From Mesorhizobium sp. ES1-1 (GTDB lineage: Bacteria > Pseudomonadota > Alphaproteobacteria > Rhizobiales > Rhizobiaceae), in NCBI RefSeq assembly GCF_020164785.1, contig NZ_JAIUGX010000011.1, positions 62,001-126,000 of the forward strand: a DNA stretch of 64,000 nucleotides, in the 5' to 3' direction. Below, one piece after another: positions 25,939-34,148 of the stretch. The notes beneath the pieces are model-generated. The model was not told where the DNA came from, searched no databases, and saw only the letters and a program-made list of their open reading frames with translations. Both the position numbers and the translations under genes were made by a program. Numbering within the stretch: position 1 is the first letter of the stretch; every line of letters starts with the position of its first letter.

Positions 25939-27747
25939 CTACTCGGCCGGTGACGGTTTCTTTCGAAACAGGGCGGCCAAATTGTCCCACAACTCGATCT
26001 TGGCGCCCTGGCGCTTCATGATGAGGCCCTGTTGCAGGATCGATAGCGTGTTGTTCCAGGCCCAGTAGATGACAAGACCGGCCGGGAAACCCGCCATCAT
26101 GAAGGTGAAGATGACAGGCATCCAGGTGAAGATCGCGGCCTGCGTCGGATCCGGCGGCGTCGGGTTCATACGCATCTGCAGGAACATGGTGACGCCCATG
26201 ATCAGCGGCCATACGCCGATCATCAGCATGTGCGGCAAAGTGATCGGGATCAGACCGAACAGATTGAAGATCGAGGTCGGATCGGGTGCCGCGAGGTCCT
26301 GGATCCAGCCGAAGAACGGCGCGTGGCGCATCTCGATGGTGATGTATAGCACCTTGTAGAGCGAGAAGAACACCGGGATCTGCAGCGCCACCGGCCAGCA
26401 GCCGGCGAGCGGATTGATCTTTTCGGTCTTGTAGAGCTCCATCATCGCTTTCTGCTGCGCCATCTTGTCGTCCGCGTATTTCTCGCGGATTTCCAGCATC
26501 TTGGGCTGAACCTTCTTCATGTTCGCCATGGACGCGTAGGACTTGTTGGCGAGCGGGAAGAAGATGGCCTTGACGATGACGGTCGTGGCCAGGATCGCCA
26601 GGCCGAAATTGCCGAAGAATTTGTAGAGCGTGTCGATCAGCCAGAACATCGGCTTGGTGATGAAATAGAACCAGCCCCAGTCGATCACCAGGTTGAACTG
26701 GCGAATATGACGATCCGCCTCATAGGCGTTGATCTTCGCAACTTCCTTGGCGCCGGCGAAGACCTCCGTCTCGACAGTGGCGGACTGCCCCGCCTCGACA
26801 TTGATCGCATCGGTCAGGAAGTCGGACTGATAGCGGTGGCGACCGTCCTCGAAAAAGGCGTAGCGCGGCTGGAAAGGCTGCTTTTCGCTCGGCACAAGCG
26901 TCACCGCCCAGTATTTGTCAGTGATGCCGAGCCAACCATCGGTCGACTTGCCGGGCGTCATCTGCTTCTCGGATTCGATCTTGGCATATTTGTATTCGGC
27001 CAGGCCTTCCGTGCCCGTGACGCCAATCAGGCCCTCATGCAGCACATAGGTGCTGGCCACGGCCGGCTTGTCATAGCGCGTGACGCGACCGTAGTTGAAC
27101 AGAGAGACCGCGCTCGAGCCCGCATTCTGGACAGTGTCCGACACGGTGAACATGTAGCTGTCGTCGACGGAGAAGGTCCGCTTGAACGTGAGGCCCTTGT
27201 CGTTGGTATAGGTGAGGGTCACAGGCGTTGACGGGCTGAGCGTCGGATTGCCGTCGACGTTCCACACCGTGTCAGCGCCCGGCACCGTTCCGGTCTTGTC
27301 GTTGCCGACGAAGCCGATTTCGGCGAAATAGCCGGTCGGCAGCGACTGCGGGTTGAGCAGGCTGATCTCGGGCGAATTCTTGTCGACTGTCTCGGTGTAG
27401 TGCTTGAGCTTGAGGTCGTCGAGGCGCGCGCCGGTCAGGTTGATCGACCCTTCCAGGCTCGGTGTGTCGATCCTGACGCGCTTGCTGGCCGCAATGGCCT
27501 GATCGCGGCCGGCCGCCGTCACAATATCGCCACCAGACGCACTGGGGATTGAACCCGGCGCCGCCGGGGCAGCATTCTCGCCCGGATTGCCGCCGGCGGC
27601 CTTCTTCTGCTCTTCGACGCGCTGCTGCTCGATGCGGGCCGCCTCGCGTTGCGCCTCGCTGCGCGGCAAGACGTAGAAATATTGCCATACCGCCAGGATC
27701 AGCACCGACAGCGCGATGGTGATGAAGAAGTTCCGGTTGTTTTCCAT
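25939..27747 (-). CDS. yidC: membrane protein insertase YidC
   Basis: This 602-residue insertase has an N-terminal membrane segment (NFFITIALSVLILAVWQYF), a large periplasmic beta-sandwich domain (about residues 80-350) and the conserved C-terminal five-helix core. In that core WGWFYFITKPMFWLIDTLY, the FFPLANKSYASMANMKK groove region and INPLAGCWPVALQIPVFFSLY are recognisable. It inserts inner-membrane proteins alone or with SecYEG. It lies 14 bp after rnpA in the rpmH-rnpA-yidC operon. Confidence 0.98.
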   Translation of the reverse strand: MENNRNFFITIALSVLILAVWQYFYVLPRSEAQREAARIEQQRVEEQKKAAGGNPGENAAPAAPGSIPSASGGDIVTAAGRDQAIAASKRVRIDTPSLEGSINLTGARLDDLKLKHYTETVDKNSPEISLLNPQSLPTGYFAEIGFVGNDKTGTVPGADTVWNVDGNPTLSPSTPVTLTYTNDKGLTFKRTFSVDDSYMFTVSDTVQNAGSSAVSLFNYGRVTRYDKPAVASTYVLHEGLIGVTGTEGLAEYKYAKIESEKQMTPGKSTDGWLGITDKYWAVTLVPSEKQPFQPRYAFFEDGRHRYQSDFLTDAINVEAGQSATVETEVFAGAKEVAKINAYEADRHIRQFNLVIDWGWFYFITKPMFWLIDTLYKFFGNFGLAILATTVIVKAIFFPLANKSYASMANMKKVQPKMLEIREKYADDKMAQQKAMMELYKTEKINPLAGCWPVALQIPVFFSLYKVLYITIEMRHAPFFGWIQDLAAPDPTSIFNLFGLIPITLPHMLMIGVWPLIMGVTMFLQMRMNPTPPDPTQAAIFTWMPVIFTFMMAGFPAGLVIYWAWNNTLSILQQGLIMKRQGAKIELWDNLAALFRKKPSPAE

Positions 27748-27761
27748 CGAAAGCCCTTGGC

Positions 27762-28157
27762 CTATCGTGTTCCGCGCAGTCGGCGGGAGAGCTCGGCCTT
27801 CAACTGGCCGAACGGAATGGCAAGCACGTCTTCGCGCCCGACGATGACATAGTCATTGCCAGGCGCCATGTCACTCGCCGCGTGTGTGCGAACGGCCTCG
27901 CGCAGCCGTCGCCGGACGCGGTTTCTGACGACGGCATTGCCGACCTTCTTGGTGACGGTGTAGCCGACACGCGGCGACAGGCCGTCGCCGCGATCGAGAA
28001 CCTCGACGAGAAAAAGCCGCCCGCGTCGCTTTTCACCACGACGGACGGCCAGGAATTCCGCGCGCTTCAGAAGCCGCTTGGGATTTGGTCCCACTGGCTT
28101 GCCGGGTGCGGGCAACGATCTCGTCTTCCGTTCAGGCGCTGAGCCGCTTGCGGCCAC
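27762..28157 (-). CDS. rnpA: ribonuclease P protein component
   Basis: The protein subunit of RNase P, which helps the catalytic RNA process tRNA 5' ends. The signature KKVGNAVVRNRVRRRLREAVR (the RNR motif) is present, and the N-terminal KRLLKRAEFLAVRRG and C-terminal strand fit. The longest frame starts at GTG 28157, inside rpmH, giving 131 residues; shorter starts at an internal GTG or TTG before KRLLKRAEF are possible. Overlap of rnpA with rpmH is known in some bacteria. Confidence 0.93.
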   Translation of the reverse strand: MAASGSAPERKTRSLPAPGKPVGPNPKRLLKRAEFLAVRRGEKRRGRLFLVEVLDRGDGLSPRVGYTVTKKVGNAVVRNRVRRRLREAVRTHAASDMAPGNDYVIVGREDVLAIPFGQLKAELSRRLRGTR

Positions 28158-28266
28158 GATTGCGGCGGGCTGCTACGACGCCGCGACCACCCTTGGTGGC
28201 CATGCGAGCACGGAAGCCATGCCGGCGTTTGCGGACGAGTTTGGACGGTTGGTAGGTACGCTTCAT
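28132..28266 (-). CDS. rpmH: 50S ribosomal protein L34
   Basis: A 44-residue, very basic protein beginning MKRTYQPSKLVRKRRHGF, then RMATKGGRGVVAARR and ending RGRKRLSA. This is the canonical bacterial L34. It is the first gene of the rpmH-rnpA-yidC operon and overlaps the longest rnpA frame by 26 bp. Confidence 0.98.
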   Translation of the reverse strand: MKRTYQPSKLVRKRRHGFRARMATKGGRGVVAARRNRGRKRLSA

Positions 28267-28387
28267 TTGTTTTAATACCGCGGGGTGCGGCCCTTCTTGA
28301 TTCTGTCACTTTGTAACAGGAGCTTTGCCGGACCGGTTTTGGCGCGATCGAAACCGCGCCGGGACGAATGGCCCGAGCGTGTGCGGG

Positions 28388-28416
28388 CTTATAGAAAGAA
28401 GGGTTTTGGAAGTCAA
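28388..28416 (-). promoter_or_regulatory. sigma-70-type promoter of rpmH-rnpA-yidC
   Basis: On the minus strand TTGACT (plus-strand 28411-28416) and TATAAG (plus-strand 28388-28393) are spaced by 17 bases, a near-consensus housekeeping promoter about 120 bp upstream of the rpmH start. The long leader could carry regulation, but I see no clear structure. Confidence 0.75.
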
Positions 28417-28543
28417 TCCGGCGCCGGCACGCCCACGGCTCGCGCCTGATTAGTATTGTTTCCACTTCGCAGGCAGGTTGAAATTGGCAAAAATGCCGGA
28501 ATCGCCTAGTCTGCGTGGATCAAGTGATCGTGAAGACAGACAA

Positions 28544-30031
28544 ATGAGCGAGATCGCGCAGGCGGAGCAGTCAATCGGCATGGCGACGGTCGGCAGCCGG
28601 ACCGTGCCGCTGTCGCGCGGCCTGTCGACGAAGCTGCTTCTCCTGACCATCGTTTTCGTGCTGCTGGCTGAGGTGCTCATCTTCCTGCCCTGGATCGCCA
28701 GCTACAGGCTGAACTGGCTAAAGGAGCGGCTGAGCACGGCCGCGGCGGTCTCGATCGTCCTGGTCCAGGGCGAGTCCACCTCGCTGTCGCGCGAGGCCCA
28801 GAACGACGTGCTGATGGCGATCGGCGCCAAGGCCATCGCCGTGCGGGACGGCGGCGTATCGCGGCTCCTCGTCGTGGCGGAGATGCCGCCGAAGGTCGAC
28901 GAGCATATCGACATCGCCAGCATCGGCATGATCAAGGGCATGACCGGCGCGCTGGACACGCTGTTTTTCGGTGGCGACCGGATGCTGCGCGTCTTCGGCC
29001 CGGTTGGTGAAAGCGACAAGGAATTCGAGCTGATCATGCCGGACTACAGCCTGCGGCATGCGATGCTGCGCTATTCGCGCAATGTCGCCTTCGTCTCGCT
29101 GCTGATCTCGCTGTTCACCGCGATGCTTGTCTATGCGGCGATCGACCTCATCATGATCGGGCCGATCCGGACAATGACGCGCTCGATGCTTTCCTTCTCG
29201 GAGGCCCCCGACGACCCGGGACGGATCATTCACCCAGCAGCGCGCGCCGACGAGATCGGCGTGGCCGAGCGCGAACTGTCGCAGATGCAGGAGCGGCTGC
29301 AGAAGATGCTGTCGGAGCAGAAACACCTTGCCGATCTCGGCCTGGCAGTTTCCAAGATCAATCATGACATGCGCAACATCTTGGCCTCGGCGCAGCTGAT
29401 GTCGGACCGCCTGCGCCACGTCAAGGATCCGACCGTCCAGGCTTTCGCGCCGAAGCTGCTGCGCGCGCTCGACCGCGCCGTTTCCTATTCGGAAGGCGTG
29501 CTGTCCTATGGACGCACGCAGGAGCCGCCGCCGGCACGCCGCAGGCTGCGGCTGCATCAGCTGGTCGAAGATGTGCATGGCCTGCTCAACACGGAAGGCG
29601 GCATCGAATTCGTCAACGCCGTCGATGCGGCCTTCGAGGTCGACGCGGATTCCGACCAGTTGTTCCGGGTGCTGACCAACCTATGCCGCAACGCGGTGCA
29701 GGCGATGGCGGCGGATACGGAAAGCGCCATCGTGCGCCGGCTGGCCGTGTCGGCGGTGCGGCTGGGCAGCGTCAGCCGGATCGCAGTCACCGACACCGGC
29801 CCCGGCCTGCCACCCAAGGCGCGCGAAAATTTGTTCGCGGCCTTCCGGGGCTCGGCCCGCAGCGGCGGCACCGGCCTTGGCCTGGCGATCGCACATGAAC
29901 TGATCCGGGCTCATGGCGGCACGGTGGAGCTCGTCGAGTCGATTGGCGGGCGCACCACATTCGCCGTCACCATTCCCGACCAGCCGGTCAGGCTCGACCA
30001 GGCACGCGGAAATTTACGTCGCCCGGCTTGA
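28544..30031 (+). CDS. sensor histidine kinase (orphan)
   Basis: This 495-residue kinase has two membrane segments (about residues 29-50 and 180-203) flanking a periplasmic domain of about 130 residues, a HAMP-like linker, a coiled coil (ERELSQMQERLQKML), the phospho-acceptor H274 in KINHDMRNILASAQ and a HATPase domain with N-box NLCRNAVQAM, G1 DTGPGLP and G2 GGTGLGLAIAHE. No response regulator gene is adjacent, and the target is unknown. ATG 28544 is chosen; TTG 28478 and ATG 28493 are upstream in frame. Confidence 0.93.
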   Translation: MSEIAQAEQSIGMATVGSRTVPLSRGLSTKLLLLTIVFVLLAEVLIFLPWIASYRLNWLKERLSTAAAVSIVLVQGESTSLSREAQNDVLMAIGAKAIAVRDGGVSRLLVVAEMPPKVDEHIDIASIGMIKGMTGALDTLFFGGDRMLRVFGPVGESDKEFELIMPDYSLRHAMLRYSRNVAFVSLLISLFTAMLVYAAIDLIMIGPIRTMTRSMLSFSEAPDDPGRIIHPAARADEIGVAERELSQMQERLQKMLSEQKHLADLGLAVSKINHDMRNILASAQLMSDRLRHVKDPTVQAFAPKLLRALDRAVSYSEGVLSYGRTQEPPPARRRLRLHQLVEDVHGLLNTEGGIEFVNAVDAAFEVDADSDQLFRVLTNLCRNAVQAMAADTESAIVRRLAVSAVRLGSVSRIAVTDTGPGLPPKARENLFAAFRGSARSGGTGLGLAIAHELIRAHGGTVELVESIGGRTTFAVTIPDQPVRLDQARGNLRRPA

Positions 30032-30244
30032 TGGTTCGGCCCAGGTTGGTCCGCGGCCTCGACTCCGACCGGCGCCTAGGACAATCGATCGGCCGAGATT
30101 GCGCTTGCCGGGCCGGATGAGAGGCAAGCGACAAAACTTTGCGGATCTGCTTGCTTTTCGCAAATTCAGTCGTTAGGGAACACGTCTCGTCGCGGCCGGT
30201 CGTCACGATCGGATCGCGGGGTCATGCAAAGCATGGCCTGTTGC

Positions 30245-30321
30245 GCGCCCGTAGCTCAGCTGGATAGAGCACCAGACTACGAATCTGGGGGTCAGGAGTT
30301 CGAATCTCTTCGGGCGCGCCA
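30245..30321 (+). tRNA. tRNA-Arg (anticodon ACG)
   Basis: A 77-base cloverleaf. The acceptor stem GCGCCCG (30245-30251) pairs with CGGGCGC (30311-30317), followed by discriminator G and an encoded CCA. The D arm is GCTC...GAGC, the anticodon stem CCAGA/TCTGG holds loop CTACGAA with anticodon ACG, and the T arm contains TTCGAAT. ACG reads CGU (and, as inosine, CGC/CGA) arginine codons. tRNA-Arg 3' ends are frequent attachment sites for integrative elements. Confidence 0.97.
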
Positions 30322-30417
30322 TTTTCCTCCTAAGTGGTCAAAATGCTAAAGGCGTTGTGCGGGCAATGGTTTGCGTCTCTGCGCGTGCTACTTTTGTGTT
30401 CTACAGGACGACCATTG

Positions 30418-30510
30418 ATGGCCCGCGTGAAGTACGTTCAGCGACGTGCAAACCGCTTCGAATTTAGATTCCTTACGAAGTTCTTCCCCAGCCCTTGCCG
30501 AAGCGCCTAG
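30418..30510 (+). pseudogene. possible N-terminal remnant of an integrase
   Basis: A 30-codon frame starts MARVKYVQRRANRFEFRF and then runs quickly into a stop. This opening resembles the first residues of tyrosine recombinases of the DUF6538-type (short basic start, YxxRRxxRFxFRF). It begins 97 bp after the 3' end of tRNA-Arg, exactly where an island integrase is expected. The following bases carry further broken open stretches, one ending in EKEAELVAAILSLRTAG near 30740, but no intact gene. The assignment is by eye and tentative. Confidence 0.4.
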
Positions 30511-30811
30511 CGAGCGCGCGTCCCTTTGCTGCGAACTCCGCCGACAGACGGAACGTTATCCGTTTTAATCGCTTATAACAGAGCCGCCCTGAGGGGTTCA
30601 TGCCGACGCTTCCGCTTGTCGTTGCAATCGCGGATCAGGCAGTTGAAGACGATTGGGTGAAAACCCGTTGAACTATCCGGAGAAGGAAGCCGAGCTTGTG
30701 GCAGCCATCCTGAGTCTCAGGACAGCCGGACCGATGTCGACGTGACTTTCGAGAGATGTCACCAGTCTTTGGATCAGGCAGCAACACCCACTTCATGAAG
30801 GAGATTTGATG
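30511..30811. other. non-coding or decayed stretch downstream of the tRNA
   Basis: No intact gene is visible. Base composition is less GC-biased than the neighbourhood, and a short protein-like stretch (about 30660-30744, reading NYPEKEAELVAAIL) ends in a stop without a start. I interpret the segment as decayed DNA after tRNA-Arg, possibly from the same lost integrase region. Confidence 0.4.
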
Positions 30812-31249
30812 ATGAGCGTTTTCGACAAGATCAAGGATGCTATCTTTGGCAAGGCAGAAGCTGCCGAAGCCCCGGGTTCTGCCACGCCAACCGCACCTGC
30901 CCCATCTGCGCCCCCTGCCGCTCCTTCCTCCACCGCAGGTGCGGCGCCTAAGCCCACCGTGTCCGCGCCTCCTTCACAATCGGCAACCTCTGCCGTGGAT
31001 GTCAGTGCCGTCATGGATGCGGCTGTGAAGGCCAGCGGTGAACGGCTCAACTGGCGCACCTCAATTGTAGACATGATGAAAGCTCTGAACCTCGACAGCA
31101 GCCTCGCCAATCGTAAGGAACTAGCGAAGGAGCTGCAGTATACGGGGGATACTTCGGACTCTGCGAAGATGAACGTGTGGCTACACAAAGCCCTGCTGCA
31201 GAAGTTGGCTGCCAATGGTGGCAAAGTGCCTGCCGATCTGACGGATTGA
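30812..31249 (+). CDS. DUF3597 family protein
   Basis: This 145-residue protein starts MSVFDKIKDAIFGKAEA, followed by a low-complexity linker of about 45 residues rich in A, P and S, and a C-terminal domain (VDVSAVMDAAVKASGERLNWRTS to KVPADLTD) that matches DUF3597 as I know it. The function is unknown; the C-terminal domain is small and helical. AAGGAG lies 8 bases before ATG 30812, which decides between this and two ATG/TTG codons just upstream. It stands alone between the tRNA region and a convergent hydrolase gene. Confidence 0.85.
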   Translation: MSVFDKIKDAIFGKAEAAEAPGSATPTAPAPSAPPAAPSSTAGAAPKPTVSAPPSQSATSAVDVSAVMDAAVKASGERLNWRTSIVDMMKALNLDSSLANRKELAKELQYTGDTSDSAKMNVWLHKALLQKLAANGGKVPADLTD

Positions 31250-31431
31250 GTTTAGGCAGGGTTCAGAGCCAGCTGCAGTTTCAACTGCTCAACGGGGCAT
31301 CTCGCGAAAAGGGCAGACATCATCCTCGAAGGGTACGCATCTTCGCCGAAACTGTGTGCCCTCGACGATCTCCGGTTTCCCGATCCGCCCCGGTGGTCTT
31401 AATTACCACCTCCCGCAGAAGCGACTCCAGG

Positions 31432-32292
31432 TCAGGATGCCTGGAAGAAAGCCCCGAGCTCTGCCGCCAGCTCTTCGGGTGCTTCTTCGGCCATGTGATG
31501 GCCGCAGTCGATACTGCGGCCAGTCACGTCGGGCGCCCATCCGCGCCAGATGCCGAGGATATCGCCATGCAAGTCCTCCAAATCGTCGCGGCCCGACCAG
31601 AGCACGAGCAAGGCGCAAGCAAGCTTGCGCCTGGCCTGCCGATCATCTTCGTCGTGTCGGCGGTCGATACCTAAGCCTGCCCGGTAGTCCTCGATCATGC
31701 CATGAACGGTGGCCGGATCGTGGATAGCGGCATTGAAATCAGCATATGCTTCCTCACCCATCTCCTCGGAACTGCCCCCGTACCATGCGGTCGGGTCAGC
31801 CAGGATCGCCCGCTCGGGCTTTTCTGGCAGGGCGAAGAAAAACCAATGCCACCATGCCGCAGCGAAGCGGGCATCGCACCGGGCCAGCGCATCCGCGATT
31901 GGAATACCGTCGAGTATCGCAAGACGATCAACCGCGGCAGGATGATCCATCGCGGTTCGAAAGGCTGTGTAAGACCCTCTGTCGTGCCCGACGAGGCCGA
32001 AGCGATCAAAGCCGAAATGGCGCATCAGCGCGATACAGTCTCTCGCCTTGGCACGCTTGGATGAACCGGCGTGATCCGGTGTGTCCGCAGGCTTCGAGGA
32101 TTGGCCGAAGCCACGCAGATCCGGACAGACGACCGTGTATCGCTCTGCCAGGATCGGCGCCACCCGATGCCAGGTTGCGTGTGTCCGAGGATGGCCATGC
32201 AACAACAGCAACGGCTTTCCTTTGCCGCCTATCCGGACCCGAAGCGTTGCTTCTGGAAGGCTGACCTGCTCCAGTCTAAATCCATCAAACAT
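31432..32292 (-). CDS. haloacetate-dehalogenase-like alpha/beta hydrolase
   Basis: This 286-residue protein resembles fluoroacetate/haloacetate dehalogenases: LLLHGHPRTHATW (oxyanion loop), DLRGFGQS, nucleophile D104 in GHDRG, the halide-binding pair H149-W150 in WWHWFF, Y203 in EDYRAG and the catalytic histidine region DCGHH (265-266). R105 is present, but the second carboxylate-binding arginine expected four residues after the nucleophile is Y108. The substrate may therefore differ from simple haloacetates. ATG 32292 gives the family-like N-terminus MFDGF. Confidence 0.82.
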   Translation of the reverse strand: MFDGFRLEQVSLPEATLRVRIGGKGKPLLLLHGHPRTHATWHRVAPILAERYTVVCPDLRGFGQSSKPADTPDHAGSSKRAKARDCIALMRHFGFDRFGLVGHDRGSYTAFRTAMDHPAAVDRLAILDGIPIADALARCDARFAAAWWHWFFFALPEKPERAILADPTAWYGGSSEEMGEEAYADFNAAIHDPATVHGMIEDYRAGLGIDRRHDEDDRQARRKLACALLVLWSGRDDLEDLHGDILGIWRGWAPDVTGRSIDCGHHMAEEAPEELAAELGAFFQAS

Positions 32293-32377
32293 GTCTGCTC
32301 CTGATCGCGATCCTGCCTGAACTTTTTGGGCACTCCGATACGACACGCGCGTTGTGGTTCAAGTTTGGAGGTGCACT

Positions 32378-33004
32378 ATGAACTCGGAGATCGCGATCAT
32401 TGCTACAACCCTAGGGTTTTATGCCCTGGCAGTGGCGAGTCCGGGCCCGAACTTCGCGCTTATCTCTCGATTGGCGCTGTCGGGTGCCCGTCGCGCGGCG
32501 ATCGGCGCGACATTGGGCCTCGCTCTGTCGGCTACATTCTACGCCATTTTGACCATTACGGGATTATCGATCGCGCTCACGCGCGTCGGTTGGCTCGCAA
32601 GCCTCGTTCAAATCGCAGGCGGATGCTACTTGGTCTATCTCGGTGTGAAGGCTTGGCTGGGCGCCAAGCACACGCTTTCGCCGGAATTCGGAGGGGCAGC
32701 GCAGGATACCCTTATCAAGGGGCTCCGGACAGGCGTCATCGTCAATCTGTCCAACCCCAAGGTGATCACCTTCTTCCTGAGCCTCTATGCGGTGACCGTG
32801 CCCATTGGAGTCTCGTTATGGACCAAACTGACCCTGCTGACGGGTGGTTTTCTCCTTGAGGTCCTTTGGTACGGCCTCGTCATCGTGATCCTCTTCACAC
32901 CCCCTGCTCGCGCGGTTTACGACCGGGCAGGGCAGTGGATCGAACGCCTGGTCGGCACCGCACTTGCCCTATTCGGTCTACGCTTGATCTCGGAAAAGCT
33001 CTGA
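32378..33004 (+). CDS. LysE/RhtB-family amino-acid exporter
   Basis: This 208-residue membrane protein has six hydrophobic segments and the family signature SPGPNFALISRLALSGARRAAIGATLG near the N-terminus, plus NLSNPKVITFFLSLY in the middle. Such proteins export amino acids or homoserine-like compounds. GGAGGTG lies at good spacing before ATG 32378. It is divergent from the dehalogenase-like gene. The substrate cannot be read from sequence. Confidence 0.92.
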   Translation: MNSEIAIIATTLGFYALAVASPGPNFALISRLALSGARRAAIGATLGLALSATFYAILTITGLSIALTRVGWLASLVQIAGGCYLVYLGVKAWLGAKHTLSPEFGGAAQDTLIKGLRTGVIVNLSNPKVITFFLSLYAVTVPIGVSLWTKLTLLTGGFLLEVLWYGLVIVILFTPPARAVYDRAGQWIERLVGTALALFGLRLISEKL

Positions 33005-33085
33005 ACGCGGACTGCCGTTCGGCGCGAAGACCAAGTCCGGATCGGCCGCTCATGCCCGCGTTTCAATGGAATGCCGACGACGCAC

Positions 33086-33979
33086 TCAACCGCGCAAGGT
33101 CAGCCACACTCCCACCAGGGTCACCGCCAGGCCGACGAACATTGCCGGAGCAAGCGGCTCCGAGAACAGCATCCAGGCCCAGAGCATGGTAACCGGCGGG
33201 CTGAGATAGATCGCAGCGCTCACCTGCGCGACCGGATAGAGGCGCAGCATCGTGTAGTAGACGGCGTAGGCCAAGAATGTGGCAAAGAACACGAGCCAGG
33301 CCATGCCAATGGCAAACTCGCGCGTCATGGGCGGCTCAAGGCTCCCCTGATAGAGTCCGCACAGGCCGAAGAGGATTGCGCCGGTCAGCGAATGGATGCA
33401 CAGGCTTTGGTGGACGGGCATGTTCAGGGAGGCCTTGCCCCTGCGCAGTACGGAGGCGGCGGCGAAGACCAGCATGGAGCCGACGGTGATCGCATACGCC
33501 CAGAGAGGCGCCGTGCCGAAGCTGAGGCTGTCAAAGGAGACGATCAGGACGCCTGCCACGGCGATCGCGGTCCCCAGCCATTGCCGTCCCGAAAGCCGTT
33601 CGCCCAGAAGCGGCTGCGACAGGGCCGCGATCGCCAGCGGCACCAGATCCGAGATCAGCGCGACGAGGCCTGTCGGCACTCGCTGCTCGATCGCCAGTGC
33701 GAAACCGCCGAGATAGATGAACACGGCCATCACGCCGAATGCCATCTGCGGCAGCACGGCCGAAAGGCTCATCTTCGGACCGAATGCAAAGGCGAACGGA
33801 AGCAGGATAAGACCCGATAGCAAGGTTCGCCAGAACAGAAGGACGGCCACACTGGTCTGCTCACTTGCGTAGCGGACACCGACGAAGCCGGAACTCCAGC
33901 CGATGATCAGGACTGTGCCCAGTAACGGCAGAAGCAGGCGAGAACGCGGGGTCAGGGCAATGTCAGCGGAGAGGTCCAT
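33086..33979 (-). CDS. EamA/DMT-family transporter
   Basis: This 297-residue protein has ten membrane segments in two repeated EamA halves (FVGVRYASEQTSVAVLLFWRT in the first; AWLVFFATFLAYAVYYTMLR and APAMFVGLAVTLVGVWLTL in the second). Family members export metabolites or amino acids. ATG 33979 (MDLSADIAL) is used; the frame is open another 46 codons upstream but this overlaps the control region. It is divergent from a LysR gene 169 bp away that probably controls it. Confidence 0.9.
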   Translation of the reverse strand: MDLSADIALTPRSRLLLPLLGTVLIIGWSSGFVGVRYASEQTSVAVLLFWRTLLSGLILLPFAFAFGPKMSLSAVLPQMAFGVMAVFIYLGGFALAIEQRVPTGLVALISDLVPLAIAALSQPLLGERLSGRQWLGTAIAVAGVLIVSFDSLSFGTAPLWAYAITVGSMLVFAAASVLRRGKASLNMPVHQSLCIHSLTGAILFGLCGLYQGSLEPPMTREFAIGMAWLVFFATFLAYAVYYTMLRLYPVAQVSAAIYLSPPVTMLWAWMLFSEPLAPAMFVGLAVTLVGVWLTLRG

Positions 33980-34051
33980 GGCAGTTCCGGTCTGCAATAC
34001 GAACCATGGATAGGAGCTCGACACGCCGGGCGCACATGACAAATATCGATC

Positions 34052-34070
34052 ATACCATGAAGTATGGATA
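34052..34070. promoter_or_regulatory. candidate LysR operator between eamA-like and lysR genes
   Basis: The imperfect dyad CCAT-GAAGT-ATGG (34055-34067) with A/T-rich flanks lies in the 169-bp intergenic region, and a related CCATGGATAG is seen nearer the transporter start. LysR regulators bind such T-N11-A-like dyads, but the match is short. Confidence 0.35.
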
Positions 34071-34148
34071 GAATTTGTAATTCTCACTTGCCGGATTGCA
34101 CGGCTCGGGTACATCATTCACTTGCTGACATGACTTCCGGAGTGACGG

